NCBI RefSeq assembly: GCF_026191675.1
Contig: NZ_JAKRRY010000017.1
Span: 44,815-108,814, forward strand
Direction of reading: 5' to 3'
Origin: Vibrio qingdaonensis
Lineage (GTDB): Bacteria > Pseudomonadota > Gammaproteobacteria > Enterobacterales > Vibrionaceae
DNA: 64,000 nucleotides
This document shows positions 63,701-64,000 of the stretch, piece after piece. Positions within the stretch are counted from its first letter, which is position 1; each line of letters starts with the position of its first letter. Below the pieces are notes generated by a model. It had not been told where the DNA came from, searched no databases, and saw nothing but the letters and a program-made list of their open reading frames with translations. The position numbers and the translations under genes were made by a program.

Positions 63701-64000
63701 ATGAAAAATCATGCGCTTTTAGAAGAATCTGTAAAGCAACTGAGCACTATTTTAGAGACTCAGCAACAACTGTTGGACGAGCATAAAGCGAACCAAAACT
63801 ATGCTGAACGCCTCGAAAATATTCTTACTCCTACTGACGAGCTAAGCACTCAAGGCGACGACTTATTCATCGGCGGTTGCAAAGCCTCTGATCTTATCGA
63901 GCAATACGGTAGCCCGCTATTCGTACTAAGCGAAGACACACTGCGTAACAACCTACGTCGTGTTAAGAACGCTTTCGGTAACTACTGGCCAAAGCCGGTT
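63701..64000 (+). CDS. Fold-type III PLP decarboxylase (Orn/DAP/Arg decarboxylase 2 family), partial
   Basis: First 100 residues only; the rest is off the right edge. A helical N-terminal extension of about 60 residues is followed by LIEQYGSPLFVLSEDTLRNNLRRVKNAFG, the typical start of the alanine-racemase-like barrel of diaminopimelate, ornithine or carboxynorspermidine decarboxylases. The PLP Lys and specificity helix are not in the window. AGGA lies 7 bases before the ATG. The extension is longer than in LysA, which suggests another amino-acid substrate (inference). Confidence 0.82.
   Translation, partial: MKNHALLEESVKQLSTILETQQQLLDEHKANQNYAERLENILTPTDELSTQGDDLFIGGCKASDLIEQYGSPLFVLSEDTLRNNLRRVKNAFGNYWPKPV

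Overview
The window looks like a chromosome segment of a marine gammaproteobacterium of the Vibrio group. The evidence is the gene order: psp and sap operons side by side, rluB-yciO-rnm running up to a divergent trp operon, a fused trpCF with a separate trpG, then yciB-yciA-yciI-aspS-metE/metR. The trp operator is essentially the E. coli one, and a GGA-rich CsrB-type RNA lies at 36.9-37.3 kb. I saw no tRNA, rRNA, CRISPR array, insertion sequence or frameshifted gene.

Layout. 0-3.7 kb: an RND efflux operon with two lipoprotein adaptors (pump cut by the left edge). 3.8-6.4 kb: the phage-shock genes pspABC and the divergent activator pspF. 6.5-11.8 kb: sapABCDF peptide transporter. 11.9-14.6 kb: rluB, yciO and rnm. 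14.6-21.7 kb: trp promoter/operator, leader peptide, attenuator and trpEGD(CF)BA. 21.7-28 kb: a dicarboxylate/amino-acid symporter with a PurR-like box, a chemoreceptor without a sensor domain, an orphan protein with a possible caspase-type His/Cys pair, yciB, yciA, yciI and the pilotin gene aspS. 28-31.5 kb: metE and metR, divergent, with MetR and MetJ boxes between them. 31.6-36.8 kb: accessory genes (a GT39-like membrane protein, two unrecognised proteins, a radical SAM enzyme).

From 37.6 to 60.5 kb lies the most interesting block. It holds an SMP-30-type lactonase with an IclR regulator, a second IclR regulator, a 1,688-residue secreted diheme protein with carbohydrate-binding-like domains, and a catabolic operon (SorC-type regulator, aldo/keto reductase, GlpD/EryB-like FAD dehydrogenase, DhnA/LsrF-like aldolase, LyxK-like FGGY kinase, iron alcohol dehydrogenase, CoA-acylating MMSA-type dehydrogenase). 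Divergent from that operon is a four-gene sugar ABC importer. The palindrome GATAC-N5-GTATC stands before the lactonase gene, before the alcohol dehydrogenase gene, and twice before the importer. This suggests one regulon for import, phosphorylation, oxidation, aldol cleavage and aldehyde disposal of a sugar or polyol I cannot name. Nearly every gap in the block also carries a short tandem duplication.

60.6-64 kb: an amidinotransferase, an EutE/PduP-like CoA-acylating aldehyde dehydrogenase with no microcompartment genes nearby, and the start of a fold-type III PLP decarboxylase (cut by the right edge). All calls come from reading motifs and context by eye; no database search was run.
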